NCBI GenBank assembly: GCA_963771715.1
Contig: CAVYUQ010000008.1
Location: forward strand, 282,397 to 346,396
From: JACVRW01 sp963771715
GTDB taxonomy: Bacteria; Actinomycetota; Thermoleophilia; Solirubrobacterales; Thermoleophilaceae
Reading direction: 5' to 3'
DNA: 64,000 nucleotides
How positions within the stretch are numbered: the stretch's first letter is position 1; every line of letters starts with the position of its first letter. Shown piece after piece: positions 16,413 through 25,880 of the stretch. Below the pieces are notes generated by a model. It saw nothing but the letters and a program-made list of their open reading frames with translations. It searched no databases and was not told the DNA's origin. A program made the translations under genes and the position numbers.

Positions 16413-16435
16413 CAAGGCGCGCTGTGCGCGCCTTG
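16413..16435. terminator. Bidirectional hairpin terminator between SnoaL gene and rng
   Basis: A perfect 10-base stem CAAGGCGCGC and GCGCGCCTTG with a TGT loop lies between two convergent genes. There is no U tract, as is common for terminators in very GC-rich actinobacteria. It probably ends transcription from both sides. Confidence 0.75.
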
Positions 16436-16484
16436 CTCCGGGAGCGCTGCCGGAGGCAGGCCCCGCGGCCGCCAGCGTTCGTCC

Positions 16485-18407
16485 CTAGGACGAAGAGCTG
16501 CCGGTACCCGTCTCCGCCTTCTTACGCCGCCCACGCCCGCCGCGCCGGCCTCGCCGCCGGCGGCGGCCGTTCGCCGAGCCGTCCGAGGAGGCGGAGTCGG
16601 CCGAGCTCGCCACCACGCCCTCCGGCGGGTTCACCAGCGAGGCCTCCGCCGCGCTCCGGCCGACCTTGTCGATCCGGACCAGCGTCTTCTCGCCCACCAG
16701 GGTCGCCGCTCCCGCAACCGACACGACGTAGCCGTCCAGCTTGGCCACTGCGTCGTCCTCGTTGTACATGTGCGGCTCCTCGATGTGGACGAGCACCTCC
16801 TCGCCCTCTCGGAACGGGAGCGCGCGCTCCTCGACGTCGTCGGGAGTGCCCTCGAGCACGACCTCGAAGTGGTCGATCGGCAGCGCCTCGGTGCCCTCGA
16901 AGTGGAAGTGCCTGCCGGTCTCCTGCTCGATCTCGTGGATCGGGCCCTCGACCCCGTGGCTGCCGACCAGGATGGACGCCACCTTCGGGTTCACCCGGAT
17001 CAGGAACGCCGGCGCGTTGGGGCGCTCGGCGGCGAGGTCACGGAGCCAGCGGTCGACCTCGATCGCCACCGTCTCCTCCGACAGCACCACGCCCTCGCCC
17101 TCGCAGACCGGGCAGGGCTTGGTCATGATCTCGCGCACGCCATCGGTCACGTTCTGGCGCGTCATCTCCACGAGCCCGAGCGGCGAGATCTCGACCACGT
17201 AGGTCTTCGTGCGGTCCTCGTCGAGCGACTTGCGCAGCGTCTTCAGGACCGTGTCGCGGTTGCGCGCCCGCGCCATGTCGATGAAGTCGATGACGATGAT
17301 CCCGCCGATGTCGCGGAGCCTCAGCTGGCTCACGACCTCCTCCGCGGCCTCGAGGTTCGTCCTCGTGATCGTGTCCTCGAGCTTCGCGCCCTTGCCGCGG
17401 CCGGTGAACGAGCCCGAGTTCACGTCGATGACCGTCATCGCCTCGGCGTAGTCGATCATCAGGTAGCCGCCGCTCGGCAGGTCCACGCGGCGCTTCAGCA
17501 CCGACTGGATGGCGTCCTCGACGCCGTACTTCTCGAACAGCGGCTCGTCCTTGCCCTCGTAGAACTCGAGCCGCTCGAGCAGCTCTGGCGCCGTCCTGTT
17601 GAAGAAGGACTGGAGCCGGTGGTGCTGGCCCGGGTCGTCAACGATCGCCTTCTCGAACTCGCCCGAGAAGATGTCGCGCGCCACTCGCACCGACAGGTCC
17701 GCCTCCTGGAAGACCATCGCCGGCGCGGGCGTGTCCTTGGCCCGCTGCTGGAGCACCTCGTGCAGCTTGTGCAGGTACTTGATCTCGCGCTCGAAGTCCT
17801 CGCGCTTGGCGCCCTGCGCCGCGGTGCGGACGATCACGCCGCCCTCGCCCATGTCGATCTTCTGGGCCGCCCGGCGCAGGCGGTCGCGCTCCTTGTCCTC
17901 GAGCCGGCGCGAGACGCCGACGCCCTCTCCCTGCGGCACGTACACGAGGTAGCGCCCCGCGATCGAGAGCTGCATCGACAGGCGCGGGCCCTTCGTCTTC
18001 AGCGGATCCTTGATCGCCTGGACCAGGATCTCCTGGCCGGGCTTCAGGAGCTCCGAGATGCGCTTGCCCTTGCCGGCGCCGCGGCCGCGCCGCGCCACCT
18101 CCACGCCCGGGAAGACGACGTCGTCCGCGTGCAGGAAGCCGTTCTTGTCGAGGTCGATGTCGACGAAGGCGGCCTCGAGGCCGGGCAGGACGTTGTCGAC
18201 CTTGCCCTTGTAGACGTTCCCGACGATCGAGCGGTTGCCCTTGCGCTCTATGTAGAGCTCGGCAACGCGCCAGTCGTCGGCTTGCTGGGTTTGCTTACCG
18301 CCGCGACCCCGTCCCTTGGCGGCGCCCCCCTGGGGGCTGCCCTCCGATTCCAGGATCGCGACTCTGGTTTCGCCTCGGTCCACCGAGACGAGCAACTGCT
18401 TTCTCAA
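16485..18407 (-). CDS. rng: Ribonuclease E/G family endoribonuclease
   Basis: A 640-residue RNase E/G that cuts single-stranded, AU-rich RNA and processes rRNA and mRNA. The S1 domain lies at about residues 48-150 (GNVYKGKVDNVLPGLEAAFVDI), and the central catalytic region carries the Mg-binding Asp328 (MTVIDVNSGSF) and Asp374 (IVIDFIDM). The zinc-link cysteines are CPVC at 432-435. The C-terminus (about 590-640) is an Arg/Gly/Ser-rich basic tail (NGRRRRRGRRGGRGRRKK), probably an RNA-binding extension. It directly follows rodA with 21 bases between. In related bacteria the next genes are rplU-rpmA; here those lie 12 kb away. Confidence 0.95.
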   Translation of the reverse strand: MRKQLLVSVDRGETRVAILESEGSPQGGAAKGRGRGGKQTQQADDWRVAELYIERKGNRSIVGNVYKGKVDNVLPGLEAAFVDIDLDKNGFLHADDVVFPGVEVARRGRGAGKGKRISELLKPGQEILVQAIKDPLKTKGPRLSMQLSIAGRYLVYVPQGEGVGVSRRLEDKERDRLRRAAQKIDMGEGGVIVRTAAQGAKREDFEREIKYLHKLHEVLQQRAKDTPAPAMVFQEADLSVRVARDIFSGEFEKAIVDDPGQHHRLQSFFNRTAPELLERLEFYEGKDEPLFEKYGVEDAIQSVLKRRVDLPSGGYLMIDYAEAMTVIDVNSGSFTGRGKGAKLEDTITRTNLEAAEEVVSQLRLRDIGGIIVIDFIDMARARNRDTVLKTLRKSLDEDRTKTYVVEISPLGLVEMTRQNVTDGVREIMTKPCPVCEGEGVVLSEETVAIEVDRWLRDLAAERPNAPAFLIRVNPKVASILVGSHGVEGPIHEIEQETGRHFHFEGTEALPIDHFEVVLEGTPDDVEERALPFREGEEVLVHIEEPHMYNEDDAVAKLDGYVVSVAGAATLVGEKTLVRIDKVGRSAAEASLVNPPEGVVASSADSASSDGSANGRRRRRGRRGGRGRRKKAETGTGSSSS

Positions 18408-18428
18408 GAAGAATTCCCTTCATAAAGG

Positions 18429-19598
18429 TCATAGGCCCTTCACCGCGGCCGTGTCGCGCGCTTGCGCGTGTATCGATTGCAGTAGGCCTATTGCCATAAG
18501 TGTTGTGATTACCGACGAGCCGCCATAGCTCATGAGCGGCAGGGGGATGCCGGTGATGGGCATGATCGAAATAGTCATGCCCACGTTTACGAAGACTTGG
18601 AACATCAGCATCGCGGTGATGCCGCCGGCGACTAGAGCGCCGTAAAAGTTCTTCGCCATAGTAAGAGTACGCAGTGCGCGCCAGATCAGCAGCGCGAACA
18701 GCGAAAGCACCAGCGCGGCCCCCACGAACCCGAACTCCTCGCCCACCACCGAGAACACGAAGTCCGTGTGGTGCTCGGGCAGGAAGTCGAGCTTTGTCTG
18801 GGTGGCCTGGTCGCCGCGGCCGGTCTTTCCTCCCGAGCCGATCGCCGTCAGCGACTGGTTGATCTGGTACGCCTCCTTCCCGCGGTTCTCGCCGGGATTG
18901 AGGAAGGCCGTGAGACGGTCCTTCTGGTACGGCTTGAGCACCTCGACGCCCGCGGCCGGCGCCGCGACGAGCACCACGACGATCGCAACCGCCGCCAGCC
19001 CGCCGAGCGCCGCGAAGTGGGTCCACGGCGTGCCGGCGATGAACAGAATCGCCCCGAGGATCGCCAGGTAGACGAGCCCCGAGCCGAGGTCCGGCTGAGC
19101 GACCACGAGCATGGCCGGGATCACCGCGAGCAGTGCCATCCGGCTCGTGGTCTCGCGGTCGGTCAGCCGCCTGATGCGGTCGACCACGAAGCCGGCGAGC
19201 GCCACGACCAGCAGCAGCTTGCCGAGCTCCGATGCCTGGAAGTTGAAGAACGGGAACTCGATCGCGCGGCGCGAGCCGCGGGCCGAGAAGCCGAGTGTGT
19301 AGACCAGGATGATGGACGCGATCAGGAACGCGTAGATGCCGAGCTTCCACTCCCTCAGGCGCGAGTAGTCGAAGCGCGTCATCAGCAGCATCAGGACGAA
19401 TCCGATCGCCGCATAGCCGGCCTGGCGGTAGACGAAGTAGTTGGGGTCGCCCCTGATGTCGTCCTGCGTGGCCGTGCCGAGCGTGTAGAGGCTCGCCGCG
19501 ATCAGGCCGAGCGTGGCGAGCAGCATCAGCGGGTCGATGCGCAGGAAGCGGGCGCGCGAGTCGCGGAAGTCCTTCACCGCTGTCGTCGTGGCGTGCAT
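18429..19598 (-). CDS. rodA: Rod-shape SEDS glycan polymerase RodA
   Basis: A 389-residue, roughly ten-helix membrane protein of the SEDS family. It polymerises peptidoglycan glycan strands with PBP2 during side-wall growth. Family marks are GSRRAIEFPFFNFQASELGKLL (here as SARGSRRAIEF and FQASELGK), QPDLGSGLVYLAI, the large loop ending FSVVGEEFGFVGA, and the C-terminal GIPLPLMSYGGSS. The start ATG at 19,598 overlaps the mrdA stop by one base, which fixes the start despite a longer open frame upstream. Confidence 0.96.
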   Translation of the reverse strand: MHATTTAVKDFRDSRARFLRIDPLMLLATLGLIAASLYTLGTATQDDIRGDPNYFVYRQAGYAAIGFVLMLLMTRFDYSRLREWKLGIYAFLIASIILVYTLGFSARGSRRAIEFPFFNFQASELGKLLLVVALAGFVVDRIRRLTDRETTSRMALLAVIPAMLVVAQPDLGSGLVYLAILGAILFIAGTPWTHFAALGGLAAVAIVVVLVAAPAAGVEVLKPYQKDRLTAFLNPGENRGKEAYQINQSLTAIGSGGKTGRGDQATQTKLDFLPEHHTDFVFSVVGEEFGFVGAALVLSLFALLIWRALRTLTMAKNFYGALVAGGITAMLMFQVFVNVGMTISIMPITGIPLPLMSYGGSSVITTLMAIGLLQSIHAQARDTAAVKGL

Positions 19599-21460
19599 CA
19601 GTCGGGCGCTCCCCCGCCCTGCACGAGGCCGGTCTCCTTCACGTCGAGCAGCTCCGCGAGGATGCGGCGTGCCATCGGCGCGGCCGTGTCCGCGCCGAAG
19701 CCGCCCGCCTCGTCGGTCACGGCCACGACGTACTTCGGATTCGGGTACGGAGCCAGCGCGACGTACCATGACTGGTCCGGCTTGCCCAGGTGCTCGGCGG
19801 TTCCGGTCTTTCCGGCAATTGGGATCGGGAATCCTTCGAAGACCGGCGTCGAGGTCCCGCCCGGCTCGTTCGCGGCGCCGTACAGGCCCTCGAGGATCGC
19901 ATCGCGGTTCGCCTTCGACATCTTGAGGCGCCGGGCGGTCGGCGCGTCGAGCTGCTGGAGCGCCTGCCCCGACGCGTCCTCGATGCGCAGGCCGAGGCGT
20001 GGCCGCAGCACGCGCCCGCCGTTGGCGACCGCGGCGTAGGCCACCGCCATCTGGAGCGGGTTGGAGAGCAGGTCGCCCTGGCCGACCGAGAGGTTGATGT
20101 TGTCGCCCACGGACCACGGCCGGTCGGCGAGCCCCTGCTTGTACCAGCGGTCGCGCCACCTCGGCGTGGGCAGCCGCCCGGGCTCCTCGGCGGGGAGGTC
20201 GATGCCGGTCTCGCGGCCGATGCCGAGCCGGTGTCCCCACTTCTGGAGCGGCATGCCCTTCTCGTTCATGTACTGGCCGAGCTGGTAGAAGAAGACGTCG
20301 CTGGAGACCGTGAGCGCCTGGCGCAGCGCAAGCGCGCCGTGGGCGACGTCGCCCGCGTTCTTGAACTCCTGATCGCCGACCTTCAGCACGCCCGGATCGT
20401 TGAGAACGGTCTCCGGAGTGATGTGCCCGCTCTCGAGCGCGGCGACGGCCGTAACGAGCTTGAAGGTGGAGCCGGTGGGATAGCCGCCCTGGATCGCCCG
20501 GTTGAAGAGCGGCTTGCCGAGCTCGTCGGAGCTCAGGGCGTTGAGGCGCTTCTGGCTGATCGGCTTCGTGAAGATGTTCGGGTCGTAGGACGGCTGCGAG
20601 CCGAGCGCGAGCACCTCGCCGTTGGTCGCGTCCATAACGGCGAAGGCACCCTTTCCAGTGCCGCTCGCGAGCGCCTGCTGGGCGACCTCCTGCACGTCGA
20701 GGTCGAGCGAGAGGCGTAGCTGGCTGCCCTGGACGGTGGGGTTCTTCCTGAGCGTGTTCGTGAGGTTGCCGAGCGCGTCGACTTCCAGGCGCGCCGCGCC
20801 GTTGCGGCCCCGGAGGAAGCGGTCGTATTCCGCCTCGATGCCGGCCTGGCCCACGCGGTCGCCCATCTCGACGCCGTTGTAGCGCTGGTCCTTCAGCTGC
20901 TTCTGGTTCACCTCGCCGACGTAGCCGAACAGGTGCGCGCCCACGGGTCCGTGGGGGTACTCGCGCAGGAACTCGCTCTCCGGCTCGACTCCCGGGAACT
21001 GGCTCGAGCGTTCGAGCACGTAGGCCACCAGCTCCTGGCGCACGTCCTGCTTGACGGTCGGCTTCGAGAACGGCAGCGCCTTCAGCTCGCCCTCGACCCG
21101 CTTCTCGAGGCGGCGCGGGTTTAGGTTGAGCAGCCTGGCGAGCCGCCGGTAGACCTCCTCGCGCTCCCCGAGGTCCTCGGGCAGCTTGTCCGGCGTGAGC
21201 TTGATCGAGAGCGAGCTGCGGTTCTCGACGAGCGGCTGGCCGTGACGGTCGACGATCTCGCCGCGCGGCGCCTGCACCTTGATCTCACGGACGCGGTTGT
21301 TCTGCGCCTGGGCCTCGTACTTGTCGCCCGACAGCACCTGGAGGTACCAGAGCCGGAAGAAGATCACCCCGAACATCACGAGCGCCACGCCTCCGATCAC
21401 GGCCACGCGGAAGGCGAGCTGCGGTGTCAGCGTCGGACGGCGCTCGTTGTCGAGGTACAT
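19598..21460 (-). CDS. mrdA: Penicillin-binding protein 2
   Basis: A 620-residue class B PBP, the transpeptidase partner of RodA. One N-terminal membrane helix lies at about residues 18-40. The pedestal/dimerisation domain starts with RVREIKVQAPRGEIVDRHG. The transpeptidase domain has all three motifs: STFK (in PTGSTFKLVTA), SSD at SSDVFFYQLG, and KTGTAEH. The length is normal. It is the middle gene of the mre/rod operon, four bases downstream of mreD and overlapping rodA. Confidence 0.96.
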   Translation of the reverse strand: MYLDNERRPTLTPQLAFRVAVIGGVALVMFGVIFFRLWYLQVLSGDKYEAQAQNNRVREIKVQAPRGEIVDRHGQPLVENRSSLSIKLTPDKLPEDLGEREEVYRRLARLLNLNPRRLEKRVEGELKALPFSKPTVKQDVRQELVAYVLERSSQFPGVEPESEFLREYPHGPVGAHLFGYVGEVNQKQLKDQRYNGVEMGDRVGQAGIEAEYDRFLRGRNGAARLEVDALGNLTNTLRKNPTVQGSQLRLSLDLDVQEVAQQALASGTGKGAFAVMDATNGEVLALGSQPSYDPNIFTKPISQKRLNALSSDELGKPLFNRAIQGGYPTGSTFKLVTAVAALESGHITPETVLNDPGVLKVGDQEFKNAGDVAHGALALRQALTVSSDVFFYQLGQYMNEKGMPLQKWGHRLGIGRETGIDLPAEEPGRLPTPRWRDRWYKQGLADRPWSVGDNINLSVGQGDLLSNPLQMAVAYAAVANGGRVLRPRLGLRIEDASGQALQQLDAPTARRLKMSKANRDAILEGLYGAANEPGGTSTPVFEGFPIPIAGKTGTAEHLGKPDQSWYVALAPYPNPKYVVAVTDEAGGFGADTAAPMARRILAELLDVKETGLVQGGGAPD

Positions 21461-21463
21461 GGG

Positions 21464-22042
21464 CTAGACCTCGAGCCCTCGGAGGCCCAGCGGCCCGGTC
21501 TCGCGCGGCGGGCGGCGCCGGCGGCGGACCTCGAGCGGGTCGAACTTGAGCGCGGGGCCCAGCAGCTTGCGTGCGCCGGTGAACACCGGCAGCGCGAGCA
21601 GCGTGTTGAGCAGCACGGTCACGATCGCGTCGCGGATCACGAGGGGGCTCACGCTCGCACCGACGTCCAGCATGAACGACACGGCGGCGAACGCGACCAC
21701 GAAGCCGCCGGTGGCCGCGGCGCCGACCCCCAGCGGCAGCAGCCCGTGGCTCGGGTCGCGGATCTCCCGGAAGCGGCCCACGCCGTAGCCGACGGCGGTC
21801 AGGACGAGCGAGGAGACGCCCATCGTCGCGCCGCTCATCAGGTCCAGCAGGAAGCCGGCGGCGAAGCCCGTGGCGCAGCCGGACACCGAGCCGCCGTAGT
21901 AGGCCACCGCCGCCACCGCCAGCACCACGAGGTCGATGTGGCCGCCGAGGATGCTCATCTGGCTGAACCCGGAGAGCTGGAGCACCACGGCGAGCAGGAG
22001 CAGGAGCCCCACGCGCAGGATCGCGCCCGGCGACAGGATCAC
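21464..22042 (-). CDS. mreD: Rod shape-determining protein MreD
   Basis: A 192-residue membrane protein with five or six hydrophobic segments, matching MreD in size and position. Readable parts are VGLLLLLAVVLQLSGFSQM near the start, an Asp in GGHIDLVVLAVAAVAYYGG, and LLDLMSGATMG. MreD bridges MreC to the RodA/PBP2 machinery. The basic C-terminal tail (EVRRRRRPPRE) is cytoplasmic. It overlaps the end of mreC by four bases (ATGA). Confidence 0.92.
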   Translation of the reverse strand: MILSPGAILRVGLLLLLAVVLQLSGFSQMSILGGHIDLVVLAVAAVAYYGGSVSGCATGFAAGFLLDLMSGATMGVSSLVLTAVGYGVGRFREIRDPSHGLLPLGVGAAATGGFVVAFAAVSFMLDVGASVSPLVIRDAIVTVLLNTLLALPVFTGARKLLGPALKFDPLEVRRRRRPPRETGPLGLRGLEV

Positions 22043-22953
22043 GGCAGGATCACCCCGGCGGTCTGGGAGGCGCGCGGGCGGCGCGTGAGCACCTGGACGA
22101 TGTCGATCGACTTGAGGTCCGCGTACGGCTCGAGGTGCACCCGCTGATAGATCTCGACCTCGTCGAGGTCCACGTCCGACACGCGCCCGATCGGGATGCC
22201 GCGCGGGAACAGCGACTGGCCCTTGTCGATCGTGAAGCCGGAGGTGGCGACGGTGGTGTTCTCCGTCACGCGCCCGCCCTCCACGAACTCCATCAGCAGG
22301 TCGCGCGGGTTGCCGACCGCGGGCCGCACCACGCCGGTGGCGCCGGAGGGCATCACCTGGGCGGCGACGCCGATCGAGGCATCGGTGATCAGGGTGACCT
22401 CCGCGGTGCCGCTGCTCACGCTCGTGACCTTGCCGGCGAGACCGCCGACCTCGCTGGCGTCCGGGTCGCTGCCGGCCGCCAGCACCGGCTGGTCGACCTT
22501 CACGCCGTCGCTCGAGCCCTTGTCGATCTTGATGCTCGAGTACCAGACGGTGGGCGAGCGGGCGATCACGCGGGCCGTGACCGGCTCGGTGCCGCGCGGG
22601 AAGCCCTCCTCCTGCTTGAGCCCGACCAGGCCCTTCAGCTGCGTGGCGTCGCGCTGGGCGGTCTGCGCCTCGGCGAGCGCGGCGCGCAGGCGGTCGACCT
22701 CGCGCTTGAGGCGCTTGTTCTCGTCCTTGGCGTCGAAGGTGTCGCCCGCCCAGCCGAACAGGTCGCGCACCGGCTTGAGCGCGCGGCTGGCGCCGGTCTC
22801 GATCGGGGCGAAGGCCTCCTGCGCCCCGCGCTGGAACGAATGGAAGAAGCCGCCCCCGGACTCGCCGAAGTAGGCGGTCAGGAGCGCGATCGACAGCGCC
22901 ACGAACACGGCGAGCGCCGCCCGCCGCCTGCGGACCACCTTCCTGTCGTACAC
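22039..22953 (-). CDS. mreC: Rod shape-determining protein MreC
   Basis: A 304-residue protein with one N-terminal membrane helix (about residues 13-27), a coiled coil at about 75-105 (DENKRLKREVDRLRAALAEA) and the double beta-barrel external domain, including VIARSPTVWYSSIKIDKGSSDGV (seen as ARSPTVWYSS and DKGSSDGVKVDQPV) and LITDASIGVAAQV. It organises the elongation complex outside the membrane. It follows mreB by 25 bases. Confidence 0.95.
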   Translation of the reverse strand: MYDRKVVRRRRAALAVFVALSIALLTAYFGESGGGFFHSFQRGAQEAFAPIETGASRALKPVRDLFGWAGDTFDAKDENKRLKREVDRLRAALAEAQTAQRDATQLKGLVGLKQEEGFPRGTEPVTARVIARSPTVWYSSIKIDKGSSDGVKVDQPVLAAGSDPDASEVGGLAGKVTSVSSGTAEVTLITDASIGVAAQVMPSGATGVVRPAVGNPRDLLMEFVEGGRVTENTTVATSGFTIDKGQSLFPRGIPIGRVSDVDLDEVEIYQRVHLEPYADLKSIDIVQVLTRRPRASQTAGVILP

Positions 22954-22978
22954 GCCTAGCGCCCTCCGCGCGGCGGGA

Positions 22979-24025
<1,047 letters not shown>

Positions 24026-24083
24026 TTCGCGGTCGGATCGGTGAGGTCGGGGCGCGCATCGGCCGCGCCCCTAAGGCAGCCCC

Positions 24084-24100
24084 GCAGTCTAGACGACTGC
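24084..24100. promoter_or_regulatory. Inverted repeat upstream of mreB
   Basis: In the 86-base gap between maf and mreB lies GCAGTC-TAGAC-GACTGC, a perfect 6-base inverted repeat about 60 bases before the mreB start. It could be an operator for the mre operon or a small terminator for maf; the sequence alone does not decide. Confidence 0.4.
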
Positions 24101-24111
24101 CAGGACCCCAA

Positions 24112-24655
24112 CTATCGCTGCAACAGCGACGGCATCAGCCGCAGCAGGGCGGGCACCGGTAGGCCGACCACGTTGAAGTAGTCGCCCTCGATCTCCTCGA
24201 CCAGCATCGCGCCGAGCTCCTGGATCGCGTAGCCGCCGGCGCGATCGCGCCATTCGTCACTTGCGAGGTAGAGCTCGATGTCGGCTTGGCTGAGCTCGCG
24301 GAAGCGGACGCGCGTCACCGCCACGCCGGTGCGCTCCTCGCCGTGCTCGCGCAGCGCGATCCCGCCCATCACCTCGTGCCAGCGCCCCGACAGCTCGCCC
24401 AGCCAGCGCTCGGCCTCGGCGGCGTCCGCGGGCTTGCCGCGGGCGCGGCCGTCCCACACGACCATGCTGTCCACGGCCAGCACGCGCTCGCCGGGCACGG
24501 CGCGCAGCTTGAGCAGCGCGTTCTGGACCACGAGCTCGCGCGGTTCGCCCTCGCTCAGCTCCTCCACGTCCGGGGCCTCGACTCGAAACTCGACGCCCGA
24601 GCTGCTCGAGGATCGCCCGCCGCCGCGGCGAGCTGGAGGCCAGGATGAGTTGCTT
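24112..24655 (-). CDS. maf: Maf-like nucleotide pyrophosphatase, one apparent frameshift
   Basis: Maf/YhdE family enzyme that hydrolyses non-canonical or pyrimidine nucleoside triphosphates. The family start LILASSSPRRRAILEQLG is present at about 24,650-24,598 in one frame, and VEFRVEAPDVEELSEG through VLAVDSMVVWDG, KPADAAEAERWL and the C-terminus IEGDYFNVVGLPVP lie in another. One surplus base near 24,597 separates them. No ATG or GTG precedes the KQLILASSSPRR start; it lies directly on the ndk stop codon, so the start codon itself may be damaged or non-standard. Position next to mreB is a conserved arrangement. Confidence 0.85.
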
Positions 24656-25061
24656 AGCCGAGCTCAGGGAAGAACAGGCCGGTCTCGCGCGCGGCCGACT
24701 CGGGCGAGTCGGAGCCGTGGACGAGATTCGTCTGGACCTCGAGGCCGTGGTCGCCGCGGATCGAGCCCGGCGCCGCCTCGAGCGGGTTCGTGGCGCCGAT
24801 GACCTGGCGCGCGGCCGTGACCGCTTCGTAGCCCTCGAGCACCAGGGCGACCAGGGGACCCCCCGTGATGAAGTCCACGAGGTCGCCGAAGAACGGGCGC
24901 TCCGCGTGCTCGGCGTAATGCTCCTGCGCCAGCCCGCGCTCGACGGTCATGTGCTTCATCGCCACGATCCTCAGGCCCTTGCGCTCGAAGCGGGTGATGA
25001 TCTCGCCGGTGAGGCCGCGCTCGAACGCGTCCGGCTTGACCAGGATGAGCGTGCGGTCCAT
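24654..25061 (-). CDS. ndk: Nucleoside diphosphate kinase
   Basis: A 135-residue housekeeping kinase that equilibrates nucleoside di- and triphosphates. It starts MDRTLILVKPDAFERGL and has the active-site histidine His115 in NLVHGSDSPESA, the invariant signature. HYAEHAERPFFGDLVDFI matches the family. The start overlaps the stop of the upstream zinc-ribbon gene by one base, indicating a shared transcript. Confidence 0.97.
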   Translation of the reverse strand: MDRTLILVKPDAFERGLTGEIITRFERKGLRIVAMKHMTVERGLAQEHYAEHAERPFFGDLVDFITGGPLVALVLEGYEAVTAARQVIGATNPLEAAPGSIRGDHGLEVQTNLVHGSDSPESAARETGLFFPELG

Positions 25062-25669
25062 CAGCCGGCGGACTGCGGCCGGTCACGGCTGGCGCGAGCC
25101 GGGCGCTCCACCGCGGAGGCGTCGGACGGGCCACTCTGGCGGGAGGACGGCCGGGACTGCCGCGGAGGCACCGCTCCCGCGGCGGCCGCTCGCCTCGGAC
25201 GTGGCCGGCGGCCCTCCGCCGCCTGGCCCACCTCGGCCTCGCAGTAGGGGCAGATCTTCCAGCGCGGGTCGAGCGGCTTGCCGCAGACCGTGCACGGCTC
25301 CTTGAGCCGGCGAAGGCAACTGGGGCAGCGCAGGAAAGTCTTCTCCGTCTCGAACCCGCAGTACTGGCAGTGCTGGTGCTCGAGCTGGGCGAGCCGCGCC
25401 TGCGCGGCGGCCATCTCGAGCTCGCGCTCGCGCACGTCGTCAAGGTACTCCGGCGGGCGCACGATCAGATAGACGATCGTCCCGATGAACGGGAACAACG
25501 AGGCCGCGGTGGCGCACGCGACCAGCATCGGATCCGCGATCCGGCGGTGCGCGTCGCTGTAGGTCCAGTAGACCAGCGCAAGCCAGATGACGACGAGGAA
25601 CAGCAGCAGCAAATTGACGGCCAATGCCAGCCCGCTGTTTTCAATGCCGAACATGGCAATCAGGCCCAT
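25061..25669 (-). CDS. Membrane protein with double zinc ribbon
   Basis: A 202-residue protein with two N-terminal membrane helices (about residues 11-35 and 47-70) and a cytoplasmic tail. After a short helical linker (RERELEMAAAQARLAQLE) come two four-cysteine zinc ribbons, HCQYCGF...CPSC and CTVCGK...CPYC (about 100-145). The last 55 residues are Ala/Pro/Arg/Ser-rich and look disordered. Such proteins are common and uncharacterised in actinobacteria. It lies directly upstream of ndk. Confidence 0.8.
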   Translation of the reverse strand: MGLIAMFGIENSGLALAVNLLLLFLVVIWLALVYWTYSDAHRRIADPMLVACATAASLFPFIGTIVYLIVRPPEYLDDVRERELEMAAAQARLAQLEHQHCQYCGFETEKTFLRCPSCLRRLKEPCTVCGKPLDPRWKICPYCEAEVGQAAEGRRPRPRRAAAAGAVPPRQSRPSSRQSGPSDASAVERPARASRDRPQSAG

Positions 25670-25695
25670 TGAACGCGCGAGTGTACTGGCGCCGT

Positions 25696-25812
25696 CTACA
25701 GAAAGAGCCGCCCGAGCGCGTACCCAATGCCGAAGAAGACCAGAATCACCGTGGCCACCACCACGGCGACCAGGCCGATCATCGCACCGAAGCGGGGTCC
25801 GTCGCCGTCCAT
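25696..25812 (-). CDS. 38-residue single-helix membrane peptide
   Basis: A very short gene read from the ATG at 25,812: a charged start MDGDGPRFGAM, a continuous hydrophobic helix (IGLVAVVVATVILVFFGIG) and an end YALGRLFL before the TAG at 25,696-25,698. It sits 26 bases upstream of the zinc-ribbon membrane protein on the same strand, so co-expression is likely. No function can be assigned; the coding quality is inferred from the clean helix and Asp/Gly-rich start. Confidence 0.5.
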   Translation of the reverse strand: MDGDGPRFGAMIGLVAVVVATVILVFFGIGYALGRLFL

Positions 25813-25880
25813 CGACTCAGAATCCTACGTGTGTGCTGAAAATCTGGCGCATGGCGACAGATTTCTGCCCCACACCCCCC

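Noticed and set aside
18429..20240. Extended RodA reading starting far inside mrdA
   Set aside because: The first 210 codons are Arg/Gly-rich noise; the real start is the ATG overlapping the mrdA stop at 19,598.
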